From assembly GCA_015272515.1 (NCBI GenBank), contig JACYLN010000137.1, positions 1 to 48,187 of the forward strand: DNA of 48,187 nt. Direction: 5' to 3'. Position 1 is the stretch's first letter, and each line of letters begins with the position of its first letter. The DNA comes from Leptolyngbyaceae cyanobacterium C42_A2020_001 (GTDB lineage Bacteria > Cyanobacteriota > Cyanobacteriia > Leptolyngbyales > Leptolyngbyaceae). Shown in pieces: positions 1-7,946 of this stretch. The position numbers and the translations under genes were made by a program. The notes beneath the pieces are model-generated. The model had not been told where the DNA came from and searched no databases. It saw nothing but the letters and a program-made list of their open reading frames with translations.

Positions 1-30
1 GATCTACTCAACGCATTCGAGGGCAAATGA
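1..30 (+). CDS. C-terminal end of a VapB/Phd-type antitoxin (partial, cut by window edge)
   Basis: The frame from base 1 reads DLLNAFEGK and then stops. Its TGA overlaps the ATG of the PIN-domain gene in an ATGA arrangement (27-30). This translationally coupled order, antitoxin then toxin, is typical of vapBC operons. Too little is present to name the antitoxin family; the role is inferred from position and the 4-nt overlap. Confidence 0.5.
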   Translation, partial: DLLNAFEGK

Positions 31-410
31 GGATTTTGCTAGATACGCATATTTTTTTATGGTTCATCAGTGGTGCCGCCCAGTTATCAACAGACGTTCG
101 GGATGCGATTCGTGATCCAGACAATGAAGTTTATCTGAGTTCGGTTTCAGTTTGGGAAGTAATTGTCAAATACCAGTTGGGCAAGCTGCCTCTGCCAGAG
201 TCTCCCGAAACGTATTTACCCAAGCAGCGCGAGCTTCATTAAATTGGTAGCCTTGCTCTTGATGAGAGTAGTGTAGTTCAATTGGCTAAACTACCACCAT
301 TACATCGTGACCCATTTGATAGAATGCTTATTTGTCAAGCCTTATAGAATGGTCTGACAATTGCGACAGTGGATACAGCAATCCGTGCCTACTCAGTCAA
401 TGTCATGTAG
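27..410 (+). pseudogene. VapC-type PIN-domain toxin with two in-frame stop codons
   Basis: The frame encodes a complete 127-codon PIN-domain protein but is interrupted by TAA at 240-242 and TAG at 345-347 before its natural TAG at 408-410. Motifs of VapC ribonucleases lie on both sides of the stops: LLDTHIFLWF near the start (first catalytic Asp), SVWEVIVKYQLGKL (Glu), HRDPFDRMLICQAL (Asp) and LTIATVD. VapC proteins are Mg-dependent endoribonucleases that cut tRNA or rRNA and are held in check by VapB. No frameshift is needed, only two point nonsense changes, both plausible C-to-T changes at Gln codons (homologues often have Gln at the second). The first 71 residues could still be translated but lack half of the active site. 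An attC-like palindrome begins 7 bp after the last stop. Confidence 0.85.
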
Positions 411-417
411 CAGCGCA

Positions 418-503
418 GCCCAACAATGCGTTGGTGCGGACGGAACAGAGGTTATCGGTGAGAGTTCAAGCTTATCTGCCGCCGCTCACTTTAGCCGTTA
501 GCT
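418..503 (+). repeat. attC-like imperfect palindrome, copy 1
   Basis: An 86-bp element follows the vapC remnant. It opens with GCCCAAC (fits the attC RYYYAAC box) and ends with GTTAGCT (close to GTTRRRY). The inner arms GTGCGGACGG and CCGCCGCTCAC pair imperfectly. Its centre, with GAGGTTATC and AAGCTTATCTGC, closely resembles the centre of the element at 1178-1265. The position, directly after a gene stop, matches integron cassette recombination sites. Integron identity is inferred. Confidence 0.5.
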
Positions 504-656
504 GGCTCTGCCCATAAGCTGTGACGTACACAACACTTACTTGTTAGAGTTCAATATCATGTCGATGCTTGTTTTGGGGATTCACAAAGCAGCAGCCATG
601 CTTGAATCGGCATCAACATTTGGCTAAGCTGTTGACCGAGCATCTATGGCAGTTCT

Positions 657-959
657 ATGAGATTTGAAATTTCTACACCGCTTGGATTTGCGGTTAGAAC
701 ATCCGAAGAATATTGGTAACGATTGATCCTCAAACACCCTGATATTGGGGAGTTGGAGGATTTTGTTCAGTTAACTCTTTCTGCTCCAGATGAGGTTCGA
801 CGCAGTAGCCGGGATGCAGGAGTATTATTGTTTTATCGGGCATGGCAAGAAGAACGTTGGGTTGTTGCAGTAGCACGACGCTTAAACGGAGATGGTTTTC
901 TAATCACCGCCTACCAAACTGACGCAATCAAGGAGGGGGAAACCTTGTGGCTCAAATAA
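657..959 (+). pseudogene. Small toxin-like protein (RNase-like family suspected) with an in-frame stop
   Basis: An ATG at 657 opens a frame reading MRFEISTPLGFAVRTSEEYW, then TAA at 717-719. The same frame then runs without a break to 959 as HPDIGELEDFVQL... ending FLITAYQTDAIKEGETLWLK. The protein without the stop would be about 100 residues. Small proteins of this kind with an ITAYxTDxIKxG ending are commonly paired with DUF2283 proteins in toxin-antitoxin-like loci; I suspect a BECR-type RNase fold but cannot confirm it. A TTG at 723 could restart translation and give a 78-residue product lacking the first 22 residues. The 3' end overlaps the next gene by 13 bp. The pair sits between two attC-like elements, as one cassette would. 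Confidence 0.6.
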
Positions 960-1183
960 AAGTGTTTTATGACCCGGAAACAGAGCTTTTAAGTGTATTT
1001 TGGCAAGTGCCACGAAAAAGCCAAATTGCCACTGAACTTGGAGATGGGGTGATTTTGATCAAGGATGGGGTGAGTGGAGAGCCGATCGGTTTAGAAGTAC
1101 TGTCTTATCATCCTGGAGACGACCGCTTTGACGCTGTAAGTGTTGAGCTAGGGCGAGTGAGTTCGATGCAGCCCGCCAGCTAA
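947..1183 (+). CDS. DUF2283 family protein, probable antitoxin-like partner
   Basis: A 78-residue protein with a GTG start overlapping the upstream toxin-like frame by 13 bp. The opening KVFYDPETELLSVFW and the later GDGVILIKDGVSGEPIGLEVL fit the DUF2283 pattern (short beta-rich protein, hydrophobic strand, then G-I/L-E). DUF2283 genes typically sit beside small toxin-like genes, so I infer a protective partner role; no direct function is known to me. The frame is intact, unlike the gene before it. Its TAA lies inside the start of the second attC-like element, an end-to-site arrangement typical of gene cassettes. Confidence 0.65.
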   Translation: MAQIKVFYDPETELLSVFWQVPRKSQIATELGDGVILIKDGVSGEPIGLEVLSYHPGDDRFDAVSVELGRVSSMQPAS

Positions 1184-1265
1184 CAACCCCAATGCTCACC
1201 AACTGCCGAGAGGTTATCTGTAAGTATCCAAGGTTATCTGCGGCGGGTGATTGGGAACGTTAGAT
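1178..1265 (+). repeat. attC-like imperfect palindrome, copy 2
   Basis: This 88-bp element starts AGCTAAC and ends GTTAGAT (fits GTTRRRY). The outer arms pair in blocks: CTAAC with GTTAG, CCCAAT with ATTGGG, CACC with GGTG, then GC-rich inner blocks. That is a stem interrupted by unpaired positions, as in attC. The centre contains GGTTATCTGT and GGTTATCTGC as a direct repeat and matches the centre of copy 1 at most positions. It begins inside the stop region of the DUF2283 gene. Confidence 0.55.
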
Positions 1266-1303
1266 TACTTCAAACTCTGGTGAAGCCGGACTGTCTATTG
1301 TGT

Positions 1304-1423
1304 ATGTTGCCAGAGGAAATTCAACCATACCTGGAAGAGCTAAGGAACCGAAAGCTAGTTAAGGTGATCAAGCGAAAATCTCAGATTGAACCAGAAATTT
1401 ATCAGCACGAGATCGCGGTGTAA
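1304..1423 (+). CDS. 39-residue ORF of unknown function, possibly a gene remnant
   Basis: This short frame encodes MLPEEIQPYLEELRNRKLVK and a basic tail ending in IYQHEIAV. The same frame stays open for 14 codons upstream of the ATG, back towards the attC-like element, so it may be the tail of a decayed cassette gene. No family recognised and no clear ribosome-binding site. It faces the end of a degraded transposase gene on the other strand. Confidence 0.25.
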   Translation: MLPEEIQPYLEELRNRKLVKVIKRKSQIEPEIYQHEIAV

Positions 1424-1424
1424 G

Positions 1425-1764
1425 TCAATTAGGATGCAATGGGTCTTGTTGCCAGGAAAGGGAATTGTTGCGGATATAGTCTTGGATGCGTTTTAAGGAT
1501 GTTTCGTTGCGGATGACGTGTTCATAATAATTGCGTTGCCACACCGGAATCCCCTTCACCCTGTGGATTTGATTAATACGGCGGGCAGAAAACGTGATGA
1601 TATTCAGGTAATTTCAACCAGTGCGATCGCACAACTTGCCCAAAGTCACTAAATTGCATTTTGCCATCGACAATGTGACCCAATAACCACTGCCGTTGAT
1701 ATACGCAGATTGTGATGAAATACATTCCGGCTGAAGTATAGTCATATTCCTGTAGACGAATCAA
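1425..1764 (-). pseudogene. RAYT (REP-associated tyrosine transposase, IS200-like) remnant with internal deletion
   Basis: The minus strand encodes the start of a Y1-type transposase (IRLQEYDYTSAGMYFITICV, then HIVDGKMQFSDFGQVVRSHW) down to about 1590, where the frame is lost. After a +1 shift it resumes as RRINQIHRVKGIPVWQRNYY and continues to HVIRNETSLKRIQDYIRNNS and a stop at 1425. These are the two ends of a protein normally near 180 residues. The central part with the HxH metal site and the catalytic Tyr is gone, so the gene is dead. RAYTs mobilise or maintain REP palindromes; no REP partners are evident here. Confidence 0.85.
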
Positions 1765-1845
1765 TACAGCCAGTGGCTGTCCTCATCGGATATGAGGAGT
1801 GGAGTTGAGCCAATCTGCGATCGCGCTACACACCATCACCATATA

Positions 1846-1990
1846 CACCATTGAGATCGACAATAGTGGGGTTAGCAAGTGGCGTGAATTATGCAGGAAT
1901 TAACAACCGATATTCTGGTCGTGGGTGGAGGAACCAGGGGAACTGCCGCTGCAATTCAGGCGGCACGACGGGGAGCCAATGTCATTCTGG
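1846..1990 (+). repeat. 145-bp duplicate of the FAD oxidoreductase start region, copy 1
   Basis: Bases 1846-1990 match 3961-4105 with only scattered differences and no gaps. The match includes about 45 bp of upstream leader and the first 33 codons of the FAD oxidoreductase gene. Homology stops abruptly at 1990, where a HIP1-containing CGCGATCGCG follows. The 2.1-kb stretch between the copies holds the MscS gene and a Uma2 remnant. Confidence 0.9.
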
Positions 1991-2067
1991 CGCGATCGCG
2001 CTGGAGTCAATACAACCTTAACTTTGTCAAAGAATTTCTTGGAGAGAATTGCTTCCAGATAGAATAA
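1891..2067 (+). pseudogene. Truncated duplicate of the FAD oxidoreductase 5' end
   Basis: The frame starts at ATG 1891, copies MQELTTDILVVGGGT and the following Rossmann-fold residues of the intact gene at 4006 for 33 codons, then changes into unrelated sequence and stops at 2065-2067 (58 residues). The dinucleotide-binding glycine motif reads GGGTRG instead of GGGTGG. With no catalytic domain it cannot be a working oxidoreductase. It is a relic of a duplication or rearrangement that broke at a HIP1-like site. Confidence 0.85.
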
Positions 2068-2096
2068 AGGGCATTCCTATCAACCCTTAAGTTCTC

Positions 2097-3785
2097 ATGT
2101 ACGCGATTCGCAACAGCTACCCTTCCTGGCTAGCTTCCCTGAGGCGATGGATTCTGGTGATTGCGATCGTGATTAGTTTGGCGATTGGGATGCCTCCAAG
2201 CCTGGCACAACAATTAGAACCCTCTGGTAATGCCGTCGATGGGTTCCCAGTTATGCTGGATGGACAAACACTATTTCAGATTAGACAAGGGGTTCCAGGG
2301 GTAGTTTCGCCTAAAGAACGGGCACAAATTATTCAGCAACGAGTTGTGCAGGTTGCGAACGATCTGGCGATTCCCATCGAAGACTTTCGCGTGCAAAACG
2401 CTGATACAGAATCATTGATCAAAGCAGGGGATGTAGTTTTATTTACGATCCGGGAAACTGACGCGAAAGCACTCGGAGAAACTCGGCAAGAATTGGCAGA
2501 TAGAGCAGTGAAATTATCCAAAACTCAAGTGTCTGAGTATCGTGAACAGCGGAGTGTACGCAAGACAATTGAAGGGATAGTTTTTGCTGGGTTGAGCACG
2601 ATCGCCATGTTGATTTTTTGGAAAGTGCTGCAACGGATTACAAACTACTTTCTCATTCGGATTCGGGCGGCTCGTCAAGCCAATGTTTTAAATTTGCGAT
2701 TTCAAAACTATCGCTTACTGGGTTCTGATGCCACCAGTTATTTATTAGGGGGAGGTGTTCGTCTCAGTCGTTTAGCCCTAGTTCTAGGTGCGCTTTCAAT
2801 TTATTTACCTTTTCTACTCAGTCAGTTTCCGGCAACTAGACCCTTCGGCAAAGGACTTTTAGGAAACGTTGCTTACCAATTACAGGTCATAATTGATGCT
2901 TTTGTTGGTTATCTTCCTAACCTGATCACGCTCATCATTATTGCTTTTATTACTCACTATGTGATTGAGTTTGCCAAATTAGTGATTAGCGAATTAGGAC
3001 GAGATGACGCTTATACCTGGTTCTATGCGGAGTGGATCCAACCCACCAATCGCTTAGTGGGTATGTGTATCATTGCGATCGCTTGTGTAATTGGTGCACC
3101 TTATCTGCCAGGGTTTGGCTCTCCTGCATTTCAGGGTGTTTCAATCTTTTTGGGGGCATTATTCACTCTGGGGTCATCCTCTGCAATTTCAAACGCGATC
3201 GCAGGCGTAATTTTGATTTACACACGAGCATTTCGCATTGGGGATGTCATTCGGATTGGCGATGTCATTGGCAAAGTGATCGATAAATCCCTGTTTGTTA
3301 CCCGCATTGTTAGATTTCCCCAAGAAATTGTGGTGATTCCCAATGCAACTGTGTTAAGCGGTAATGTCACGAACTTTAGTTCCGTACCACGTACCATTGG
3401 GAGTCCTCTAATCATTCACACGACCGTCACTTTGGGGTATGACGTACCCTGGAAAAAGGTCGAAGAAACGATGATTAAAGCGGCGATCGCCACTCCTGGA
3501 ATCTTGGTTGATCCCAGTCCATTTGTGTTGCAAACTGGATTGAATGATTTCCATGTGAGTTATCAAATTAATGCCTTTACAGATTGTCCTGAAGTGATGC
3601 CAATTACTTTTACCAAGTTGCACCAAAATATTCAGGATTACTGTAATGAGGTTGGGATTGAGATTATGTCTCCCAATTACTTTGCCCTGCGGGATGGCAA
3701 TCATTCCACCATCCCCAACGATTATCTCTCATCAGATTACAAGTCTCCCGGCTTTCAGGTGCAAAACCAGAATGGCGATCGTTAG
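2097..3785 (+). CDS. MscS-family mechanosensitive ion channel
   Basis: A 562-residue membrane protein. Residues 1-38 are a signal peptide ending near SLAQ, followed by a roughly 100-residue periplasmic segment, then several membrane helices (around 155-180, 225-245, 260-300, 325-370). The MscS core follows: the pore-lining, small-residue-rich LGSSSAISNAIAGVILIYTR leads into the beta domain FRIGDVIRIGDVIGKV and the family signature VIPNATVLSGNVTNFS. Family members open under membrane tension to release solutes during hypo-osmotic shock. The protein is about twice the size of E. coli MscS, as in many cyanobacterial homologues. It lies between two copies of a 145-bp repeat and its stop is 7 bp from a Uma2 fragment, so its surroundings have been rearranged, but the frame is complete. 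Confidence 0.9.
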   Translation: MYAIRNSYPSWLASLRRWILVIAIVISLAIGMPPSLAQQLEPSGNAVDGFPVMLDGQTLFQIRQGVPGVVSPKERAQIIQQRVVQVANDLAIPIEDFRVQNADTESLIKAGDVVLFTIRETDAKALGETRQELADRAVKLSKTQVSEYREQRSVRKTIEGIVFAGLSTIAMLIFWKVLQRITNYFLIRIRAARQANVLNLRFQNYRLLGSDATSYLLGGGVRLSRLALVLGALSIYLPFLLSQFPATRPFGKGLLGNVAYQLQVIIDAFVGYLPNLITLIIIAFITHYVIEFAKLVISELGRDDAYTWFYAEWIQPTNRLVGMCIIAIACVIGAPYLPGFGSPAFQGVSIFLGALFTLGSSSAISNAIAGVILIYTRAFRIGDVIRIGDVIGKVIDKSLFVTRIVRFPQEIVVIPNATVLSGNVTNFSSVPRTIGSPLIIHTTVTLGYDVPWKKVEETMIKAAIATPGILVDPSPFVLQTGLNDFHVSYQINAFTDCPEVMPITFTKLHQNIQDYCNEVGIEIMSPNYFALRDGNHSTIPNDYLSSDYKSPGFQVQNQNGDR

Positions 3786-3792
3786 GTAATGG

Positions 3793-3849
3793 ATAAAGCG
3801 CCATAAATTCCTCATCCGTCCAAATCCTCTTCTCAGTGGAGATTGTCAT
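3793..3849 (-). pseudogene. N-terminal stub of a Uma2-family (DUF820) endonuclease gene
   Basis: Reading leftward from ATG 3849 the protein begins MTISTEKRIWTDEEFMAL, a typical Uma2 opening, then loses similarity within about 19 codons just before the mscS stop. A good ribosome-binding site (AGGAGG, about 8 nt upstream) is kept. The open frame continues antisense into mscS only by chance. Uma2 genes are abundant, transferable PD-(D/E)XK-like genes in cyanobacteria; this is a deletion scar of one. Confidence 0.7.
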
Positions 3850-3960
3850 CCTGCCAGCCTCCTAACGCAATTCATTACGTTGTATCCAGGGGGCGGAGTA
3901 ATGGCGTTTGAACGGTTTACACAGGTGGCGTTATGGGAGGATTTTCCAAAACATCAGTTG

Positions 3961-4105
3961 CATCGTAGAGATAGACAATAGGGGAGTTAGTAAGTGGTGT
4001 GAATTATGCAGGAATTAACAACCGATATTCTGGTAGTGGGTGGAGGAACCGGGGGAACTGCCGCTGCAATTCAGGCGGCACGACGGGGAGCCAATGTCAT
4101 TCTGG
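3961..4105 (+). repeat. 145-bp repeat, copy 2 (leader and first codons of the FAD oxidoreductase)
   Basis: This copy is part of the intact gene starting at 4006 and pairs with 1846-1990. It includes the leader with GACAATAG and GTGAATTATG directly before the start codon. The two direct copies could recombine and would then delete the MscS gene. Confidence 0.9.
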
Positions 4106-5847
4106 TCAGTGAGTTTCCCTGGCTGGGAGGGATGTTAACCAGTGCTGGAGTCACTGCACCAGACGGCAATGAATTGGCAGCTTTGCAAACGGGAATCTGG
4201 GGCGCATTTTTACAAGAATTGGCAAAGCGCCAGCCAGAAGGATTAGATCATGGTTGGGTGAGTTTTTTCACGTATCAAGCTCAAGTTGGCGCAGAGATTT
4301 TTGCCGATTGGGTTGCTGAGTTGCCCAACCTGAAATGGATCTCAGGTCAGGTGCCGCTGGAGGTGTTGAGAGCGGGTGACTCCAATAATGATCGCGATCG
4401 CGTCATTGGAGTGCGATTTGCAGACTACATCATTCGTGCCCAAATTACATTGGATGGAACGGAACTGGGAGATTTACTCGCACTTGGTAATATTCCCCAT
4501 CGTTGGGGGTGGGAATTGCAGTCTGAATTTGGTGAACCCAGTGCCCCAACGGAACCGAACCAATTAACCCAAACCTATCCTGTTCAGGTTCCTACCTGGG
4601 TCGTGGTGATGCAGGATTTTGGTGCAGGTAATGAAGCACCAGAAATTCCACCCCCACCTGTAGAAACGCCCAGCGATCGCTTTGCAAATGCCTGGCAAAA
4701 CTACGGCGGCGAGAAATTTCTGAACTACGGGCGGCTACCGGGCGATCGCTTCATGATCAATTGGCCGATTCACGGCAACGATTATGGCGAAGGGGTTGAA
4801 CGCTTGGTCGGCAGCGAGTCTGAACGTCAAGCCTTTTTGCAAGAAAGTCTCTGGCACACTCAAAGCTTTGCTCGATACATTCAAACTCGTCTTGGTCGGC
4901 GATACGGTCTTGCCGCAGATAGTTTTCCTACCAATCAGCGTTCCATCGGCGGGGGAGCCTACGCCCTACATCCCTACTTCCGAGAAAGCCGTCGGCTGAA
5001 AGGTCTCACGACTATTCGCGAACAAGATTTGCTTCCAGTCCCCAAAGGCTGTGTGGCACAATTGCCGATCGCAGTTTCGGCGGAAGGATGCCTGAATACT
5101 GAAAATGTTTGTGACGCGATCGCGATCGGCAACTACGCCAATGATCATCACTACCCCAGTGGCGATATTGAGTTGGCACCCAAATCAATTCGCTGGGGCG
5201 GGCGCTGGACGGGGACTCCTTTCACCATTCCTTACCGATCCCTGGTTTCTGAAAGTGTGGATAGTTTTCTAGTTTGTGAGAAAAACTTTTCAGTTTCCCA
5301 CATGGCAAACGGAGCCACGCGACTACAGCCTGTGATTTTAGGTGTGGGACAAGCGGCGGGAATGGCAGCGGTTCTATGTGTGGAGCAACAGTGTCAACCG
5401 CGAGCGTTAAATGTGCGATCGCTACAAGAGGCACTACTGACTGAGCCAACGGCTCCAGCGGCTGTGATTCCTTTATTCAATTTGGTTCCCACCGATCCCC
5501 AATGGCTTTTTTGGCAACGGTATTATCTAGACAATCCCGAAAACTATCCATGTAGCGGTAACTGCCCAACTCAACATTGCACAAGTAATGAAGAAGGGTT
5601 GAATTCTAGCGATCGCCTGGCACAAACATTGGAAGGACGATTTAGACACTCAAGCGAACAAAATTACCGTTTGGAAATCACGGAACCCGTCCACTTGATG
5701 AAACAAGAGATGAGCCTGGTTACGCTCTGTCCATTCATCCATCAAACGTTATTAGAATTGCCAGACAATCAAGCTATACAGGTAGCAGGACGCATCAACC
5801 GTTCAGGAAACTGGGTTTTGATGACTGCAATTCAACCAGTTCCCTGA
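4006..5847 (+). CDS. FAD-dependent oxidoreductase
   Basis: A 613-residue protein opening with a Rossmann dinucleotide-binding motif, DILVVGGGTGGTAAAIQAAR (residues 7-26), followed by FPWLGGMLTSAG, typical of the FAD_oxidored group that also contains the so-called xanthan lyases. A later block, RSIGGGAYALHPYFRESRRL, and the C-terminal GVGQAAGMAAVLC supply the second FAD contact, so both halves of the fold are present. No signal peptide, so it is probably cytoplasmic. The substrate is unknown. A Cys-containing stretch near residue 510 (CSGNCPTQHC) is notable but not diagnostic. The first 33 codons and leader are duplicated at 1846-1990. It converges on the DUF1816 gene 24 bp downstream. Confidence 0.85.
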   Translation: MQELTTDILVVGGGTGGTAAAIQAARRGANVILVSEFPWLGGMLTSAGVTAPDGNELAALQTGIWGAFLQELAKRQPEGLDHGWVSFFTYQAQVGAEIFADWVAELPNLKWISGQVPLEVLRAGDSNNDRDRVIGVRFADYIIRAQITLDGTELGDLLALGNIPHRWGWELQSEFGEPSAPTEPNQLTQTYPVQVPTWVVVMQDFGAGNEAPEIPPPPVETPSDRFANAWQNYGGEKFLNYGRLPGDRFMINWPIHGNDYGEGVERLVGSESERQAFLQESLWHTQSFARYIQTRLGRRYGLAADSFPTNQRSIGGGAYALHPYFRESRRLKGLTTIREQDLLPVPKGCVAQLPIAVSAEGCLNTENVCDAIAIGNYANDHHYPSGDIELAPKSIRWGGRWTGTPFTIPYRSLVSESVDSFLVCEKNFSVSHMANGATRLQPVILGVGQAAGMAAVLCVEQQCQPRALNVRSLQEALLTEPTAPAAVIPLFNLVPTDPQWLFWQRYYLDNPENYPCSGNCPTQHCTSNEEGLNSSDRLAQTLEGRFRHSSEQNYRLEITEPVHLMKQEMSLVTLCPFIHQTLLELPDNQAIQVAGRINRSGNWVLMTAIQPVP

Positions 5848-5871
5848 AAATTATTGCTGCCATTAAGGCAC

Positions 5872-6144
5872 CTAGCTGCTGAACGAAGGAGACGGGTTAC
5901 CCCGAAACTCCCCCCCCTCATGCACGATGGTCAACTGAGTTGGCTTACATCGTTTCACTTCAGTCACAATTCCCTGAGCACCTTCTCCCTGCAAATCCTC
6001 AACATATCCAGGCTTGGCAGTTTCCGCTTCGTTAGCTGATGAGAAAGGACCAAAGTAGTAAGTACATTGGGGAGACTGTGTTTTAATTTCAACCCACCAA
6101 GCAAGACCTAAAAAGTCCAACAGACTTGTCAACGATTCCTGCAT
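5872..6144 (-). CDS. DUF1816 domain protein
   Basis: A 90-residue soluble protein. The core LLDFLGLAWWVEIKTQSP, CTYYFGPFSSANEAETAKPG and the later RCKPTQLTIVHE match the cyanobacterial DUF1816 pattern. The FGPF and AxxxxPGYVEDL segments recall the small phycobilisome linker-like (CpcD-type) fold, so a link to phycobilisomes or stress is possible but unproven. It reads as a single gene, converging with the FAD oxidoreductase and followed upstream by the rlmB end at 6219. Confidence 0.8.
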   Translation of the reverse strand: MQESLTSLLDFLGLAWWVEIKTQSPQCTYYFGPFSSANEAETAKPGYVEDLQGEGAQGIVTEVKRCKPTQLTIVHEGGEFRGNPSPSFSS

Positions 6145-6218
6145 TGTATTCCTGCAAATTTTGTTAATGGCTGATTGTAAGGCGTGATACCCAAAGCAGC
6201 ATCGCTATAGCATTCACT

Positions 6219-7259
6219 TCATGATTTGTTATACTCTGGCACCTCTGCTTTTTTCAACTGCGCTGAATTGAATCCTGTGAGATAAAGCGTTTTAGATTGG
6301 CGTTGGCGATAAATTTCGTAAATAGCCATCCCTGTTGCAACGGATGCGTTCAGGCTCGGCGTTTTCCCAGCAAGCGCAATGGAAACCAGATGATCGCACG
6401 ATCGCTGAATCAATAAACTCAGTCCCTCCCCTTCTGCACCCACCACCAGCGCGATCGCCCCCGAAAACTCGGTCTTTTGCAGGAGTTGGTTCGCCTCAGA
6501 TGCCAGCCCGTAAATCCAGAATCCCGCGGCTTTCAACTCTTCCAGGGCACGAGTTAAGTTCACCACACGGGCAACCGCAAACGACTCCAGAGCACCTGCT
6601 GCCACCTTTGCCACTGTTGCCGTGATCCCAACCGCTCGTCGTTGCGGGATCACCAATCCCTGAGCACCCATTGCCTCCGCTGTCCGGATAATGGCTCCGA
6701 GGTTGTGGGGATCGGTGATCCCATCCGCAACAATTAAGACGGGCTGTTCTTCCGTAGCTTTGGCTTTTTCAATCACATCTGCCAGTTCATGGTACTCATA
6801 GGGCGCAACCTGAGCCGCAATCCCCTGATGGTTCGCACCATCTGTAAGTTGATCAAGCCTGCGGGGATCTACTTCATCAATCACGCTACCATGCGCTTTT
6901 GCCTCTGCCAGCAATGAATGAAAGCGAGGATCATACCGGAGGCGAGATGTAACCCAAATGCGGTTGAGGGTGCGCTGTCCTTCCAACGCCGTTTGTACAG
7001 GATGGCGACCATAGATCAATTCAGCTTCTTCCTGCGGTTCCACTGTCTCAACGACTGGGGCTTCGGGTGTGATTGCGGATTTAGGTTTTACTTTGGGAAC
7101 AGGTTTGTGATCGCGATCAACTGTGACAGGTTTAGAAAATTGTCGAGATCGGGGATGGTGTCCTGGTTTGCCGTCGCCCTTGCGCTCAGGTCGAGCTGAG
7201 CCGGAGGCGCGCTTGGGAGCACTTTTATGGAAATTGGATTTGGATTTCTTATCATTCAT
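6219..7259 (-). CDS. rlmB: 23S rRNA 2'-O-ribose methyltransferase RlmB (SpoU family)
   Basis: The enzyme methylates the ribose of a conserved G in the peptidyl-transferase region of 23S rRNA using SAM. The ordered motifs of a SpoU/TrmH knot are present: [12 protein letters not shown] (substrate-binding domain), [20 protein letters not shown] (motif 1 with N and R), [10 protein letters not shown] (motif 2) and [20 protein letters not shown] (motif 3). I prefer the start at 7259 (MNDKKSKSN, 346 aa) over the longer frame to 7364, whose extra 35 residues look like translated leader. The first about 85 residues form a basic, Pro-rich tail that may bind RNA. It lies downstream of mrnC in the same direction, a pairing also seen in Bacillus. 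Confidence 0.92.
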   Translation of the reverse strand: MNDKKSKSNFHKSAPKRASGSARPERKGDGKPGHHPRSRQFSKPVTVDRDHKPVPKVKPKSAITPEAPVVETVEPQEEAELIYGRHPVQTALEGQRTLNRIWVTSRLRYDPRFHSLLAEAKAHGSVIDEVDPRRLDQLTDGANHQGIAAQVAPYEYHELADVIEKAKATEEQPVLIVADGITDPHNLGAIIRTAEAMGAQGLVIPQRRAVGITATVAKVAAGALESFAVARVVNLTRALEELKAAGFWIYGLASEANQLLQKTEFSGAIALVVGAEGEGLSLLIQRSCDHLVSIALAGKTPSLNASVATGMAIYEIYRQRQSKTLYLTGFNSAQLKKAEVPEYNKS

Positions 7260-7367
7260 AACTTTGTGGGGAAGTTGGCAAAAGTAAAGGATAAAAGGCA
7301 CAAATGTGAAGCGCCAAGAGCGATCGATCAATTCGTGAAAACAACTCTCGTTGAATGATCCCAACCA

Positions 7368-7847
7368 TCACGTATTTTCAGTCAGCGTTAAATCCAGTGA
7401 ATCTAGCAAAGAAAACAACCGCTCTGGATCTGTTAGGTAGAGATAACCAACCAACGTCTCGAAACTCGTCGCTTGTTGATAAATTTCGGGTTCAACTCGC
7501 CGCGATCTCCCTGTGGTGGAATTTCGTCCTCGCTTGAGCCAATCTATTTCGGTTTGGGTCAATTGGGGAATTAGCGTTTGCAGATGGCGAACCTGCGCTT
7601 CTGCCCTAACTTGAGCAACTACCTGTTGGTGGTAAATTTGAATTCGTTTTGGTGGAGTGAGATAAAACCGACGAACATATAGTTCGTAAACTGCGTCTCC
7701 CAAGTAGGCAAGTGCAACTGGAGACAAACGCTGCAATTGGGCAGAGGACAGGGAATTGGGAGATATAGATAGATCTAACAAGTGCTGATCCAGCGTTGAG
7801 TCTGGAGAGCTTTCGGAGTCAGCCGGGACATCAACATTGGGGTGCAC
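7368..7847 (-). CDS. mrnC: Mini-ribonuclease 3 (23S rRNA maturation RNase)
   Basis: A 159-residue protein consisting of a single RNase III catalytic domain without a dsRNA-binding domain. The signature SPVALAYLGDAVYELYVRR holds the metal-binding Asp, and the C-terminal SFETLVGYLYL provides the second acidic motif; between them RGRNSTTGR is the family's RNA-contact segment. Mini-III trims the ends of 23S rRNA precursors. The first about 35 residues are acidic and Ser/Pro-rich, unlike the core. The following gene, rlmB, also acts on 23S rRNA, so this pair is a small ribosome-maturation operon. Confidence 0.93.
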   Translation of the reverse strand: MHPNVDVPADSESSPDSTLDQHLLDLSISPNSLSSAQLQRLSPVALAYLGDAVYELYVRRFYLTPPKRIQIYHQQVVAQVRAEAQVRHLQTLIPQLTQTEIDWLKRGRNSTTGRSRRVEPEIYQQATSFETLVGYLYLTDPERLFSLLDSLDLTLTENT

Positions 7848-7946
7848 TTACAACCTACCAGCAGGGCCTTTATCGATGGCTCGAGTCGTATAGGAACTAA
7901 TTTAAGCGACGAAAATAAATAGAATGTTCACCAAACAATTTGAACT

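Noticed and set aside
332-517. 61-codon plus-strand frame over the attC-like element
   Set aside because: It runs through the vapC tail in another frame and across the palindrome; composition is not protein-like.
240-719. Stop codon reassignment to Gln
   Set aside because: TAA and TAG end many intact genes in this window (for example mscS at 3785 and plsC at 16199), so a global code change is excluded.
3664-3849. Minus-strand frame MTISTEKR... read as a complete 61-residue protein
   Set aside because: Only the first about 19 codons match Uma2; the rest is antisense to mscS. Listed only as a stub.
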